From contig JBDVXK010000004.1 of NCBI GenBank assembly GCA_039964455.1, positions 124,001 to 188,000 of the forward strand: a stretch of 64,000 nucleotides of DNA. The letters are read 5' to 3'. Below are positions 26,073 through 34,660 of the stretch, in pieces. The notes beneath the pieces are model-generated. The model saw nothing but the letters and a program-made list of their open reading frames with translations, did not search any database and was not told the origin of the DNA. This DNA is from CALJFL01 sp039964455. GTDB lineage: Bacteria; Pseudomonadota; Gammaproteobacteria; Pseudomonadales; Halieaceae. The translations under genes and the position numbers were made by a program. The first letter of the stretch is position 1; each line of letters begins with the position of its first letter.

Positions 26073-26504
26073 ATGGCCGGGGGAGCCAAGGGACGCGGCA
26101 AGCATCGGCCTATGGCCGAGATCAATGTGGTGCCGTACATCGACGTGATGCTGGTGCTGCTCATTATTTTCATGGTGACAGCGCCTATGTTGATGCAGGG
26201 GGTGCAGGTTGACCTGCCGGAGGCCAACGCCGAGCCGGTAGAAAACCAGGACAGCGAGCCACTGATCGTTTCGGTGAATGCGTCGGGCCAGCTGTTTCTC
26301 AACCTGGGTTCCGCTGAGGACCAGGTGCTTTCGCTTGCCACAATCAAACAACGTGTTTCTGCGGTGATTCGTCGCAACCCCAAAAAACCGGTGCTGGTGT
26401 GGGGCGATCGCGCCGTACCCTACGGGCAGGTTGTCACTCTGATGGCGGCTTTACAGGAAGCCGGTGCACCCAGCGTAGGCCTGGTAACAGAGACCCCTGA
26501 ATGA
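26073..26504 (+). CDS. tolR: TolR, inner-membrane motor subunit
   Basis: A single-pass protein of 143 residues with the membrane helix INVVPYIDVMLVLLIIFMVT holding the proton-path residue Asp24, and a periplasmic domain that binds peptidoglycan. Same family as ExbD. The stop overlaps the tolA start (ATGA). Confidence 0.96.
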   Translation: MAGGAKGRGKHRPMAEINVVPYIDVMLVLLIIFMVTAPMLMQGVQVDLPEANAEPVENQDSEPLIVSVNASGQLFLNLGSAEDQVLSLATIKQRVSAVIRRNPKKPVLVWGDRAVPYGQVVTLMAALQEAGAPSVGLVTETPE

Positions 26505-27253
26505 GCGGGTCTGTTTATGCCAAGCCCGCTGCCGAGCGTGTGATGCTATGGCCGCTGGTTGTGACCTTCATTCTTCACGGCATCATGATTTATTCCCTGA
26601 CGGTGAATTGGTCCAGTAGCTCAGACGACAAGATCATCACGCCAACAGTTATTCCACAGATAGTGAACGCCAAGCTGGTGGATATCGATGAGTTCCGGCC
26701 CAAGCCAAAGCCAAAACCGGTAGTCGCCAAGCCAAAACCGAAACCCAAGCCGGTACCGCGAGCGCAGCCCAAGCCTAAACCCAAGCCGGTGGCCAAACCA
26801 AAACCCAAGCCACAGCCCAAGGCTGAACCCAAGCCGGAGCCCAAGCCAGAGCCCCGCATCAGTGAGGAAGAGCTTGCCGCTATAGCGCGTGCCGATCAGG
26901 CCAGGCGTATGGCGCAGGAGGAGGCTGCCCGTGCTGCAGCCGCTACTGCCGCCGAGATGTCAGCCAGCTATGCGGCGCTTATCCAGCGCACGGTGGTCAA
27001 TTACTGGAGTCGCCCCCCCAGTGCCCGCAATGGCATGGAGGTATTGTTGTCTATCCAGCTGATACCCACCGGGGACATCGTTAGCGTCAGTGTGCTAAAA
27101 AGCAGTGGCAATGGCGCATTTGATCGCTCGGCCATCAATGCGGTGGAGAAGGCGGGTAGTTTTCCGGAATTGAAGAACCTGGATATCCGGGAATTTGAAC
27201 GAACCTTCAGGCGCTTCCGCCTGTTATTCAGACCAGAGGATTTACGTTACTGA
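26501..27253 (+). CDS. tolA: TolA with a short Lys-Pro-rich linker
   Basis: Links the TolQR motor to TolB and Pal across the periplasm. The 250-residue protein has one membrane helix (about 14-35, keeping the His of the TolA/TonB helix in VTFILHGIM), then residues 67-118 made of KPKPKP-type repeats, a short Ala/Glu helix (120-155) and domain III (156-250, YAALIQRTVVNYWSRPP). The E. coli protein has 421 residues with a long helical Ala/Lys/Glu middle domain; here most of it is replaced by a TonB-like proline-rich spacer. Operon position between tolR and tolB and the domain III sequence exclude TonB. Confidence 0.93.
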   Translation: MSGSVYAKPAAERVMLWPLVVTFILHGIMIYSLTVNWSSSSDDKIITPTVIPQIVNAKLVDIDEFRPKPKPKPVVAKPKPKPKPVPRAQPKPKPKPVAKPKPKPQPKAEPKPEPKPEPRISEEELAAIARADQARRMAQEEAARAAAATAAEMSASYAALIQRTVVNYWSRPPSARNGMEVLLSIQLIPTGDIVSVSVLKSSGNGAFDRSAINAVEKAGSFPELKNLDIREFERTFRRFRLLFRPEDLRY

Positions 27254-28548
27254 TGAAATGCCTGAGCAAAGTCATCATCGCTACCGCGCTGATAGCATTC
27301 ACACTGGGCGCGCGCGCCGAGTTGGTGATCGAGATCACCCAGGGCGTGGATAACCCGACAGCAATCGCCGTAGTGCCTTTCGCCTGGAGCGGCACCGGCA
27401 CAGCCCCCGAGGATATTTCCGGGGTGATCAACAGTGACCTCAACCGCAGTGGCCAATTTGAGCCAGTCGATAGGCGGGACATGCTGGGGTTTCCGCGCAC
27501 GGAAGAAGAGATCTTCTATCGCGACTGGCGGGCCCTGAGTACCGAGTATCTATTGATTGGCCGCGTGTCAGCGACCGAGCAGATGCGCATTGAATATGAG
27601 TTGTTTGATGTGACCCGCCAGACCCGCGTGGCGCAGGGTGTGGAAGAGGGGCCCGTTAACGAGGCACGTATGTTGGCGCATCGGGTTAGCGATGCGGTGT
27701 ATGAGAAGCTGACGGGAATTCCCGGAGCGTTTGCCACCCGTCTGCTGTATGTCTCGGTAACACGGGTGCCCAATGGCAAGGACTACTTCAGGCTGACGCT
27801 GGCTGACTCAGATGGGTCGCGACCTATAGTATTGCTGGAGTCGCGTGAACCGGTGCTGGCGCCGGCCTGGTCGCCAGATGGCAGCGAGATCGCCTATGTG
27901 TCCTTCGAGACCAGCCGCCCGGCCGTTTATAGGCAAAACCTGGTGACTGGGGCCCGTGAGCAGCTAACCAATTTCAAAGGGCTCAACAGCTCGCCGGCCT
28001 GGTCGCCGGATGGCAATACCATGGCGATGGTGTTGTCGAAAGATGGCAGCCCCGACATCTACCTGATGAATATGGCCACCAAGCAATTGAAACGCGCTAC
28101 CCGTCATTATGCGATTGATACCGAGCCTACCTGGATGCCGGACGGCAAGTCACTGCTGTTTACCTCTGACCGTGGCGGCAGGCCACAGATTTACCGGTAT
28201 ACCTTGCAAACAGATACGGTTGAGAGGGTCACCTTTGACGGCAATTACAATGCCAGGGCCAGGGTGGCTCAGGATGGTCGCAACGTGGTGTTGGTGACCC
28301 AGCGTTCGGGTCAATTTCACATCGCAATACAGGATTTGGTGACCAGTCGGGTGACGGTCTTAACCTCCACGCAATTGGATGAAAGTCCCAGTATCGCACC
28401 CAATGGCTCTATGGTATTGTACGCTACGAAACAGGGAGATCGGGGTATTCTGGCTGCGGTCTCTGTTGATGGTGGGGTGAAGTTCCGTTTGCCTGCGCGC
28501 GAGGGCGACGTCAGAGAACCAGCCTGGTCACCGTATATGAGCCGCTAA
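27253..28548 (+). CDS. tolB: TolB, periplasmic beta-propeller
   Basis: Periplasmic partner of Pal and TolA. The signal peptide ends at TLGARA; an alpha/beta domain (about 25-160) is followed by a six-bladed propeller with repeats such as APAWSPDGSEIAYVS and SPAWSPDGNTMAMVL. Length 431 residues. Its start overlaps the tolA stop by one base (TGATG). Confidence 0.97.
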   Translation: MKCLSKVIIATALIAFTLGARAELVIEITQGVDNPTAIAVVPFAWSGTGTAPEDISGVINSDLNRSGQFEPVDRRDMLGFPRTEEEIFYRDWRALSTEYLLIGRVSATEQMRIEYELFDVTRQTRVAQGVEEGPVNEARMLAHRVSDAVYEKLTGIPGAFATRLLYVSVTRVPNGKDYFRLTLADSDGSRPIVLLESREPVLAPAWSPDGSEIAYVSFETSRPAVYRQNLVTGAREQLTNFKGLNSSPAWSPDGNTMAMVLSKDGSPDIYLMNMATKQLKRATRHYAIDTEPTWMPDGKSLLFTSDRGGRPQIYRYTLQTDTVERVTFDGNYNARARVAQDGRNVVLVTQRSGQFHIAIQDLVTSRVTVLTSTQLDESPSIAPNGSMVLYATKQGDRGILAAVSVDGGVKFRLPAREGDVREPAWSPYMSR

Positions 28549-28594
28549 TGGCGGCATAAAAAGTTTAAACATCCACATTGTAAGGAAGGGTACT

Positions 28595-29119
28595 ATGAAG
28601 CATCTACCTGTTGCCGGTAAGGCTATAACTCTGCTGTTTACTGCGGCTTTTCTGGTTGCCTGCTCCGGCAGCGACACCAAGAAAGATGAAGAAGCGGCAG
28701 CGGCAGCTGCAGCGGCAGCCGCCGCGGCGTCGGAAGCTGAAGCAGCAGCGGCAGCAGCAGCTACCGCCGAGCAGACACGTCTGCGTGAAGCGGCTATGGC
28801 TGTGGGTAACGTGTTCTATTTTGACTACGACAGCTCTACGCTGACTGCAGATGCACAGCGCTCTCTGGACGCGCACATTGCTGCCCTGCAAGGCTCTGAT
28901 GCGACTGTTCGTTTGGAAGGTCACACAGACGAGCGCGGTACCCGCGAGTACAACATGGCTCTGGGTGAGCGTCGTGCTAACTCGGTACGCGATTACATGG
29001 TAGTCAATGGTGTTGCCAGCTATCGCATCGAGACTGTTAGCTACGGCGAAGAAAAGCCCATTGCTTATGGCTCCGGTGAGTCCAACTGGGCCCAGAACCG
29101 TCGCGTCGAACTTAAATAG
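28595..29119 (+). CDS. pal: Pal, peptidoglycan-associated lipoprotein
   Basis: Outer-membrane lipoprotein that holds the membrane to the wall. The lipobox is LVAC (Cys23); the OmpA-like domain (about 72-174) contains GHTDERGTREYN, the diaminopimelate-binding region. Between them, residues 34-58 are nearly all Ala with a few Glu, Ser and Thr, a low-complexity linker encoded by GCN repeats (28693-28770). AAGGAAGG precedes the ATG. Confidence 0.96.
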   Translation: MKHLPVAGKAITLLFTAAFLVACSGSDTKKDEEAAAAAAAAAAAASEAEAAAAAAATAEQTRLREAAMAVGNVFYFDYDSSTLTADAQRSLDAHIAALQGSDATVRLEGHTDERGTREYNMALGERRANSVRDYMVVNGVASYRIETVSYGEEKPIAYGSGESNWAQNRRVELK

Positions 29120-29129
29120 CAGGTAGTTT

Positions 29130-30062
29130 ATGCGCGGCGTTAAAAAAGCGCTTGCAACTAGCGGGCTGGCCTTTATGGTCGGCCCGTTCTGTTTTGCAGT
29201 GCAGGCTCAGGACTATGTCGATGTGGAAGGCGAGCAGAGTGGCACGTCTGCTGCGACCAGCTTCGGCATAAACAGCGCTCCGGCGGGTGCGGCAGTACTC
29301 AGCGCGCCGCAGCCTGTGAGTGAACCCAGTCAGGCCCAGAATGTTGGCAATCTTCTTTACCAGGTTCAGCAGTTGCAGCAGGAAGTAATGATGCTCAACG
29401 GCAAGGTAGAGGAGCAGGCCCACGAGTTGCGTCGCCTCAAGCAGCAAAGCCTGGAGCGTTACGTTGATCTGGATCGTCGGGTCAGTACCCTGACCACCGG
29501 GGGTGTTGCGCCAGTAGCCGGCGCCGCTGCGCCTGGCACCGGTTCCTACAGTGGCACTACCAGTGGCACTACAGCTGCCCCAGCGACCAGCGTAGCGGCC
29601 TCTAACACCTATACAGCGCCTCGCGCTGCAGTTCCCGCAGTCAGTGCAGGTGCCGCCACCAGTGGCGCCGAGTTGCCAGGTGAAGGCGACGCTTACCGGG
29701 CGGCATATGCCCTGGTTCGCGGGCAGAAATTCAATGAAGCGGTCACCGCTTTTCAGCAGTTTCTGGTGCAATACCCCAATGGTCGCTATGCGCCCAACGC
29801 CTATTACTGGCTGGGAGAGCTTTACCTTGTGGTACAGCCCCCCGATCTGGAGCAAGCGCGGCAATCGTTCAACCAGCTGTTGACCCAGTACCCTACCAAT
29901 TCAAAAGTACCGGATGCGCTCTACAAACTGGGCCGGGTGCACTTTATGAAGGGTAACCGGGAAAAATCGCGGGAGTATCTGGACAGAGTGATCAACGAGT
30001 ATGGCTCGACCAATAGCTCAGCGGTCAAGCTCGCCCAGGACTTCATTGCCCAGAATTTCTGA
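29130..30062 (+). CDS. cpoB: CpoB (YbgF), Tol-Pal coordinator of cell division
   Basis: Periplasmic protein that ties outer membrane constriction by Tol-Pal to septal peptidoglycan synthesis. The signal peptide ends near AVQAQ; a coiled-coil trimerisation segment follows (LYQVQQLQQEVMMLNGKVEE), then a long Ala/Thr/Gly/Ser-rich linker (about residues 120-185) and a C-terminal TPR domain (DAYRAAYALVRGQKFNEAVT onward). The 310-residue length exceeds E. coli CpoB (about 263) mainly through the linker. Confidence 0.94.
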   Translation: MRGVKKALATSGLAFMVGPFCFAVQAQDYVDVEGEQSGTSAATSFGINSAPAGAAVLSAPQPVSEPSQAQNVGNLLYQVQQLQQEVMMLNGKVEEQAHELRRLKQQSLERYVDLDRRVSTLTTGGVAPVAGAAAPGTGSYSGTTSGTTAAPATSVAASNTYTAPRAAVPAVSAGAATSGAELPGEGDAYRAAYALVRGQKFNEAVTAFQQFLVQYPNGRYAPNAYYWLGELYLVVQPPDLEQARQSFNQLLTQYPTNSKVPDALYKLGRVHFMKGNREKSREYLDRVINEYGSTNSSAVKLAQDFIAQNF

Positions 30063-30084
30063 TTGCCCCCCGGCATAGCACCGC

Positions 30085-30753
30085 ATGTCAGCAACTATCC
30101 AAGCTAACCGTGATGCCCTGCGCATCACGGAAATCTTTTACTCACTCCAGGGTGAGGCACGCACTGTAGGCCTGCCCACGGTGTTCGTGCGCCTGACGGG
30201 TTGCCCCTTGCGCTGCGTGTATTGCGATACCGCCTATGCCTTCAGCGGCGGTGAGATGATCGACATTGATCAAATCGCTAACGAGGTGGCGGCGTATGCC
30301 CCCCGCTATGTGACTGTCACCGGGGGTGAGCCTCTGGCCCAGCCGGCCTGTTTAACCCTGCTTGAAACACTGTGTGATGCGGGGTATGAGGTATCTTTGG
30401 AAACCAGCGGGGCGCTCTCGGTGGCGGGTGTGGATCCGCGTGTGGTCAAAGTGCTGGACCTGAAAACCCCCGCTTCCGGTGAGATGCAGCGTAATGACTA
30501 TGACAATATGGCGCTGCTCACGGCCAATGACCAGGTGAAGTTTGTTGTCTGTGATCGTGAGGACTATGAGTGGGCGCGTTTCAAGCTGGATGAATATCAG
30601 CTGCCCGGCCGCGTCTCCGACATTTTGTTCTCTCCGTCCCATGAGCAATTGCCTGCCCGGGAACTGGCCGAATGGATACTGCAGGATAATCTGCCAGTCA
30701 GGCTGCAGCTGCAGCTTCACAAGCTGCTTTGGCAGGATGAGCCGGGGCACTGA
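30085..30753 (+). CDS. queE: 7-carboxy-7-deazaguanine synthase QueE
   Basis: Radical SAM enzyme of the queuosine/preQ0 pathway, converting 6-carboxytetrahydropterin to 7-carboxy-7-deazaguanine. The iron-sulfur cluster Cys residues are 40, 44 and 47 (TGCPLRCVYCDTAYAF), and TGGEPLAQPA is the SAM-binding GGE motif. Its stop overlaps the queC start (TGATG), so the two consecutive pathway enzymes are coupled. Confidence 0.96.
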   Translation: MSATIQANRDALRITEIFYSLQGEARTVGLPTVFVRLTGCPLRCVYCDTAYAFSGGEMIDIDQIANEVAAYAPRYVTVTGGEPLAQPACLTLLETLCDAGYEVSLETSGALSVAGVDPRVVKVLDLKTPASGEMQRNDYDNMALLTANDQVKFVVCDREDYEWARFKLDEYQLPGRVSDILFSPSHEQLPARELAEWILQDNLPVRLQLQLHKLLWQDEPGH

Positions 30754-31445
30754 TGACTGATGCGGCTAACAAACGGGCGGTGATCCTGGTGTCCGGTGGG
30801 TTGGACTCAACCACGGTACTGGCGATGGCCAGAGAACAGGGTTTTGCCTGCTATACCCTCAGTTTCGACTACGGCCAGCGGCATCGCGCCGAGTTGTCTG
30901 CCGCCCAGCGGGTGTCGCAGCTGCTGGGTGATGTGGAGCACAAGGTTGTCAGGCTCAACCTGGACAGCATTGGCGGCTCAGCGCTCACCGATACCAGCAT
31001 TGCGGTGCCGGAGGAGGAGGCTCAGGGCATCCCGATTACCTATGTGCCGGCCCGTAATACGGTATTTTTGTCTATCGCACTGGGCTGGGCGGAAGTACTG
31101 GGTGCGCACGACATCTTCATCGGTGTGAATGCGGTTGATTACTCCGGTTATCCGGACTGTAGGCCGGAATACATCGAAGCGTTTGAAGATATGGCCAACC
31201 TCGCCACGCGGTCGGCGGTGGAGGGGCAGCGCCTGGCAATTCGCACTCCTCTGATGAACATGGGTAAGGGGGACATAATCAAGGCCGGTATCGCGCTGGG
31301 TGTTGATTATGGCCAGACGGTGTCTTGCTACCAGGCCACCGATGAGGGTCTGGCCTGTGGCCGTTGTGACAGCTGCAGGTTGCGTAGCCAGGGCTTTGTA
31401 GATGCCGGTGTTGCTGACCCCACTCGCTATTTGGCGGAAGATTGA
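30753..31445 (+). CDS. queC: 7-cyano-7-deazaguanine synthase QueC
   Basis: Makes preQ0 from 7-carboxy-7-deazaguanine, ammonia and ATP. The PP-loop VSGGLDSTTVLAMA is at residues 14-27 and the zinc-binding cluster is CYQATDEGLACGRCDSC near the C-terminus. Length 230 residues. It closes the conserved tol-pal-que block before tRNA-Lys. Confidence 0.96.
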   Translation: MTDAANKRAVILVSGGLDSTTVLAMAREQGFACYTLSFDYGQRHRAELSAAQRVSQLLGDVEHKVVRLNLDSIGGSALTDTSIAVPEEEAQGIPITYVPARNTVFLSIALGWAEVLGAHDIFIGVNAVDYSGYPDCRPEYIEAFEDMANLATRSAVEGQRLAIRTPLMNMGKGDIIKAGIALGVDYGQTVSCYQATDEGLACGRCDSCRLRSQGFVDAGVADPTRYLAED

Positions 31446-31471
31446 GCGGCCTTTTTTGTGCCACAAAGCCC

Positions 31472-31499
31472 TTGAGTTTCGCCTCTAAATCCGTACTAT
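31472..31499 (+). promoter_or_regulatory. Probable promoter of tRNA-Lys
   Basis: TTGAGT (31472-31477) and TACTAT (31494-31499) are 16 bases apart and end 15 bases before the mature tRNA 5' end. Confidence 0.5.
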
Positions 31500-31514
31500 A
31501 CCCACCTCCTTCTG

Positions 31515-31590
31515 GGGCCGTTAGCTCAGTTGGTAGAGCAGTTGGCTTTTAACCAATTGGTCGCTGGTTCGAATCCAGCACGGCCCACCA
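31515..31590 (+). tRNA. tRNA-Lys (anticodon TTT)
   Basis: A 76-base cloverleaf including encoded CCA. The acceptor stem is GGGCCGT/ACGGCCC, the D arm GCTC/GAGC, the anticodon arm GTTGG-CTTTTAA-CCAAT with anticodon TTT, and the T arm GCTGG-TTCGAAT-CCAGC. The variable loop is TGGTC. It follows queC by 69 bases and has its own terminator. Confidence 0.98.
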
Positions 31591-31595
31591 TACAA

Positions 31596-31630
31596 ACGAA
31601 AAATGCCACCCCAAGGGTGGCATTTTTCGT
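31596..31630 (+). terminator. Strong terminator after tRNA-Lys (symmetric)
   Basis: A 16-base perfect stem: ACGAAAAATGCCACCC pairs with GGGTGGCATTTTTCGT around a CAA loop. The T tract lies inside the right arm and the A tract in the left arm, so the element can act on both strands. Confidence 0.88.
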
Positions 31631-31844
31631 ATAAGCGGCCGATTACAGCGCAGAGCCCGATCGGGCGCCTTTGTGTTCTGCGAGAGGTAGGGCTCTAGTT
31701 CGCATGCGATCACCCTTTGTAATGACTGAATATGCCGCAGCCTAACCCCTGGCTTTGCCTCAGACCAAAGCATTGAAACGAAAATTTAGGTGTCGCACTT
31801 GCTGATGGCATAGAATATCTGCTCACTCAAGATGAGGTTCAGTC
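31631..31844. other. Gap between the tRNA-Lys terminator and the MOSC gene
   Basis: No gene supported. A ribosome site (GAGG, 31834-31837) for the next gene lies at its end. The open frame running antisense through this gap and the tRNA is spurious. Confidence 0.6.
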
Positions 31845-32681
31845 ATGTCTCAGGCGATGATAAAAAGCATTCTGCGCTACCCGGTTAAATCCATGATGGG
31901 GGAGAGTCTCACCACTACCGATATAGGTGAAAACGGTATTCCCGGTGATCGTGCCTGGGCTGCCCGCGATGAAAAGCGAGGCGGTATTCGTGGCGCCAAG
32001 AAAATACCCCAGTTAATGACATTGAGTGCCGCGTCGGGTGAGGGGGCACCCCGAATCACCGCCAGTGATGGTGACAGTGCGCTGGCCAATGCAGACAACA
32101 TCAATGACTGGTTGACTGAGAAGTTGAATCATCCGGTTAGCCTTTGGCCGCTGGTTCCGGCTGAACAATTGGAGCATTACAGACGAGGCGCTCCCGACGA
32201 TGAAGACTTCGAGTCTGAGTTGCGTGCGATATTTGGCCGGCTGCCCGATGAGCCACTGCCCGATCTGTCAGTTTTCGCGGAGGTTATTGAATTTGAGTCG
32301 CCCCCGGGTACTTACTTCGATGCTTTCCCACTGATGATCATGAGTGAGCAGTCGTTGGCGACAATGAATAAGTTGAGCCCGGCATCGAACTTTGACGTGA
32401 GACGGTTTCGTCCCAATCTGCTGCTCGATTTTCCAGATAGCGATGAGCCATTTCCCGAGCAGACCTGGGTCGGAAAGTCGGTCACAGTAGGCGATGTGGT
32501 GATCGAGATTCTGGCGACGTGTCCCCGATGCTCGATGGTAACTCACGGGTTTGACGATTTACCAAGAGATACCGATATCATGCGGCGCCTCGTTGAGAAT
32601 ACGGAAGGTAACCTCGGGGTTTACGGCAAGATCAGCAGAGCCGGTACTGTCTCTGTGAGCAATATCGCCACAGTGTCTTAA
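31845..32681 (+). CDS. MOSC domain protein (molybdenum cofactor sulfurase C-terminal-like)
   Basis: A 278-residue protein with the MOSC N-terminal beta-barrel (IKSILRYPVKSMMGESL, then GIPGDRAWA) and the MOSC core (FDVRRFRPNLLLDF, ATCPRCSMVTHGF). In related proteins the conserved Cys carries a persulfide or contacts the molybdenum cofactor, for example in YcbX and mARC N-hydroxylated compound reductases. No ferredoxin domain is fused here, so it would need a separate electron donor if it is a reductase. A small membrane protein gene follows after 10 bases. Confidence 0.88.
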   Translation: MSQAMIKSILRYPVKSMMGESLTTTDIGENGIPGDRAWAARDEKRGGIRGAKKIPQLMTLSAASGEGAPRITASDGDSALANADNINDWLTEKLNHPVSLWPLVPAEQLEHYRRGAPDDEDFESELRAIFGRLPDEPLPDLSVFAEVIEFESPPGTYFDAFPLMIMSEQSLATMNKLSPASNFDVRRFRPNLLLDFPDSDEPFPEQTWVGKSVTVGDVVIEILATCPRCSMVTHGFDDLPRDTDIMRRLVENTEGNLGVYGKISRAGTVSVSNIATVS

Positions 32682-32691
32682 GGAGCGAACG

Positions 32692-33060
32692 ATGGAATAC
32701 TGGTTTTTACTGGCAGCTGCCGCTGTATCATTTGTCGGTGCCTTGTTTCATGGGGTCGTGGGTGGCCGGATCTACATGGGAAATATTAATGCCAGCAGTC
32801 TGGAACCGCTCACAAGGTCCCTCAGTCTGGTGAGCTGGCATATGTTCACGATTTTCCTGGCCGTCGGCGCTGCGGCTTTGGTATATGTCGCTTATGTACC
32901 GGCCGCCAGCCTGCTGGCTTATCCGATAATAGTTATCAATGGATTTGGGGCTTTGATGTTTATCGGTCTCGGCGTAGGTGCACATGGGCAGCTGCTGAAA
33001 ATGCCGGGGGCCTATTTAATGGGAGCAACTGCGGTTTTGGGGTCTCTTGGCGTTTCCTAG
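32692..33060 (+). CDS. Small integral membrane protein, function unknown
   Basis: A 122-residue protein with four hydrophobic helices (about 4-23, 43-68, 73-97, 103-120) and few charged residues. I do not recognise the family. It starts 10 bases after the MOSC gene with a good ribosome site (AAGGAG), so it may be co-transcribed with it. The amidohydrolase starts 40 bases downstream. Confidence 0.75.
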   Translation: MEYWFLLAAAAVSFVGALFHGVVGGRIYMGNINASSLEPLTRSLSLVSWHMFTIFLAVGAAALVYVAYVPAASLLAYPIIVINGFGALMFIGLGVGAHGQLLKMPGAYLMGATAVLGSLGVS

Positions 33061-33100
33061 GACTCTAGATTCACCGGGTTTTCGGGGTAAGCACCATCCG

Positions 33101-34621
33101 ATGAAGATAATCAGTAATACCGTTTTGCTCCTGTCCTTCTTGTTGAGCCAGACTGCAATTGGTCAGCAGTACGACCTGGCCATCAACAACGGTCGCATTC
33201 TCGATCCCGAAACAGGTCTGGATGCGATTCGTCACGTGGGTATCAACGGCGGCGACATCGTCACTCTCTCCGAGAAAGTGCTGGCCGCTGACTCCGTCAT
33301 TGATGCTAAGGGCCTGGTTGTCGCTCCTGGCTTTATTGATTTGCATACCCACTCACCCACACCACTGGGTCAGTATTACCAGGCCTTTGATGGGGTGACC
33401 ACCGCGCTTGAGTTGGAGGTTGGGTCTTTTCCGATTCTCGATTACGGAGTTGGCATCAGTGACACACCGCTGATCAATTTCGGTGCCTCTGCCGGTCATG
33501 TCGGCATGCGTGTCTTCGAAAAGAATGGCTTAAATGTATCTGACATTCTGGGCGGCCCCAAGCCCGAGGGTATCAAGGGGTGGATGACCGCGCTTACCTA
33601 TTTCTTCACTGATGCAGATACAGCCCTGGCAGAGTCGCTCTACGAAGAAGCTACCGATGAAGAAATCGCAACGATGCGAGAGTTGCTCAATGCTGACCTT
33701 GAGGCTGGCGCACTCGGTATAGGCCTGCCGCTGGATTATTTCAGTGACGCTATTCAGGACGCCGAAATGCGCATGATTTTCGCGACTGCGGCGCAACATG
33801 ACGCGCCAATATTTGTTCACATTCGACGGGGTATCGACGGCGACCCCAGTGGCCTGACCGAGGTGATTGATCTGGCGCGTGAGTATGGCGCTGCCGTGCA
33901 CATCTGCCACATTTCCCACAACGCGATCAGTAATCTGGAGTTCTTCCTTGGTGAGGTACGTAAAGCGCAGGATGAGGGCATCGATATCACTACCGAGGTG
34001 CTCCCTTACAACGCCGGCTCCGCACTTATTTCCTCGGCGGTATTTGGCCGCGACTGGCAAACTATTTTCAATATCACCTATGCCGATGTGGAGTGGGCCG
34101 CCACGGGGGAGCGTTTTAACAAAGCGATGTGGGATGACTATTACGAGAACAAACCCGATGGACAGGTTGTTCACCATTATCTGCGTGAGGAATGGACCCA
34201 GCGCGCGGTTGTCGAACCGGGGGTGATCATCGTCAGCGATCTACTCACCATGGTGTCGCGGGACAAGAATGTAGCGCCGCACAACGGCGCGTTCAGCAAG
34301 GTGCTGGGCCGCTATGTGCGCGAACAGCAGCTACTGGATCTGATGACAGCGGTACGCAAAATGACCTTGCTGCCCGCCAGGCGTTTACAGGATCATGCAC
34401 CTGCTTTCAGACAGAAGGGCCGGCTGCAACCGGGTATGGATGCGGACATTACAATCTTTAATCCGGATACCATCGTCGATAATGCGACGTATCGAAATGC
34501 TTACCAGGAAGCAACGGGTATTGAATACCTGATCGTCAACGGTAAGGCGGTTATCAAAGAAGGGAAGCTGGTAGAGGGCACTTATCCCGGGCAGCGCATG
34601 CTGGCCACGGGTAAGCGGTAG
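33101..34621 (+). CDS. Exported D-aminoacylase/N-acyl-D-amino acid deacylase-like amidohydrolase
   Basis: Metal-dependent hydrolase of the amidohydrolase superfamily, 506 residues. A signal peptide (MKIISNTVLLLSFLLSQTAI) precedes the domain. The metal motif is FIDLHTHSPTP (His82, His84), with the expected later ligand regions ALELEVG, HIRRG and HICHISHNA. The C-terminal part (MDADITIFNPDTIVDNATY) is the small beta domain typical of D-aminoacylases. It would free amino acids from N-acyl forms in the periplasm; the true substrate is unknown. ATG 33101 is chosen because it starts the signal peptide; the open frame extends back to 33047 over the previous gene. Confidence 0.87.
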   Translation: MKIISNTVLLLSFLLSQTAIGQQYDLAINNGRILDPETGLDAIRHVGINGGDIVTLSEKVLAADSVIDAKGLVVAPGFIDLHTHSPTPLGQYYQAFDGVTTALELEVGSFPILDYGVGISDTPLINFGASAGHVGMRVFEKNGLNVSDILGGPKPEGIKGWMTALTYFFTDADTALAESLYEEATDEEIATMRELLNADLEAGALGIGLPLDYFSDAIQDAEMRMIFATAAQHDAPIFVHIRRGIDGDPSGLTEVIDLAREYGAAVHICHISHNAISNLEFFLGEVRKAQDEGIDITTEVLPYNAGSALISSAVFGRDWQTIFNITYADVEWAATGERFNKAMWDDYYENKPDGQVVHHYLREEWTQRAVVEPGVIIVSDLLTMVSRDKNVAPHNGAFSKVLGRYVREQQLLDLMTAVRKMTLLPARRLQDHAPAFRQKGRLQPGMDADITIFNPDTIVDNATYRNAYQEATGIEYLIVNGKAVIKEGKLVEGTYPGQRMLATGKR

Positions 34622-34624
34622 ACG

Positions 34625-34660
34625 AAGTAGCCACGGGCAGCGTTCTGCACGTGGCTACTT
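34625..34660. terminator. Hairpin between convergent genes, possible two-way terminator
   Basis: AAGTAGCCACG (34625-34635) and CGTGGCTACTT (34650-34660) are an exact 11-base inverted repeat; inside it GCAG/CTGC pair around a CGTT loop with one G-A mismatch. No T tract of note follows on either strand, so it may stop or stabilise both transcripts with help from other factors. Confidence 0.6.

Noticed and set aside
26697..26850. Dense CCAAGCC-type repeats
   Set aside because: Codon-level repeats for Lys-Pro in TolA, not a separate repeat element.
26501..27253. TonB rather than TolA
   Set aside because: The proline-rich spacer suggests TonB, but the operon place between tolR and tolB and the C-terminal domain III decide for TolA.
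31446..31471. Terminator after queC
   Set aside because: A run of T is present (CCTTTTTTG) but no clear stem precedes it.
31549..31773. Minus-strand open frame ending in LDSNQRPIG
   Set aside because: It runs antisense through tRNA-Lys and its terminator. Such LDSNQRP endings are a well-known artefact of translating the back strand of tRNA genes.
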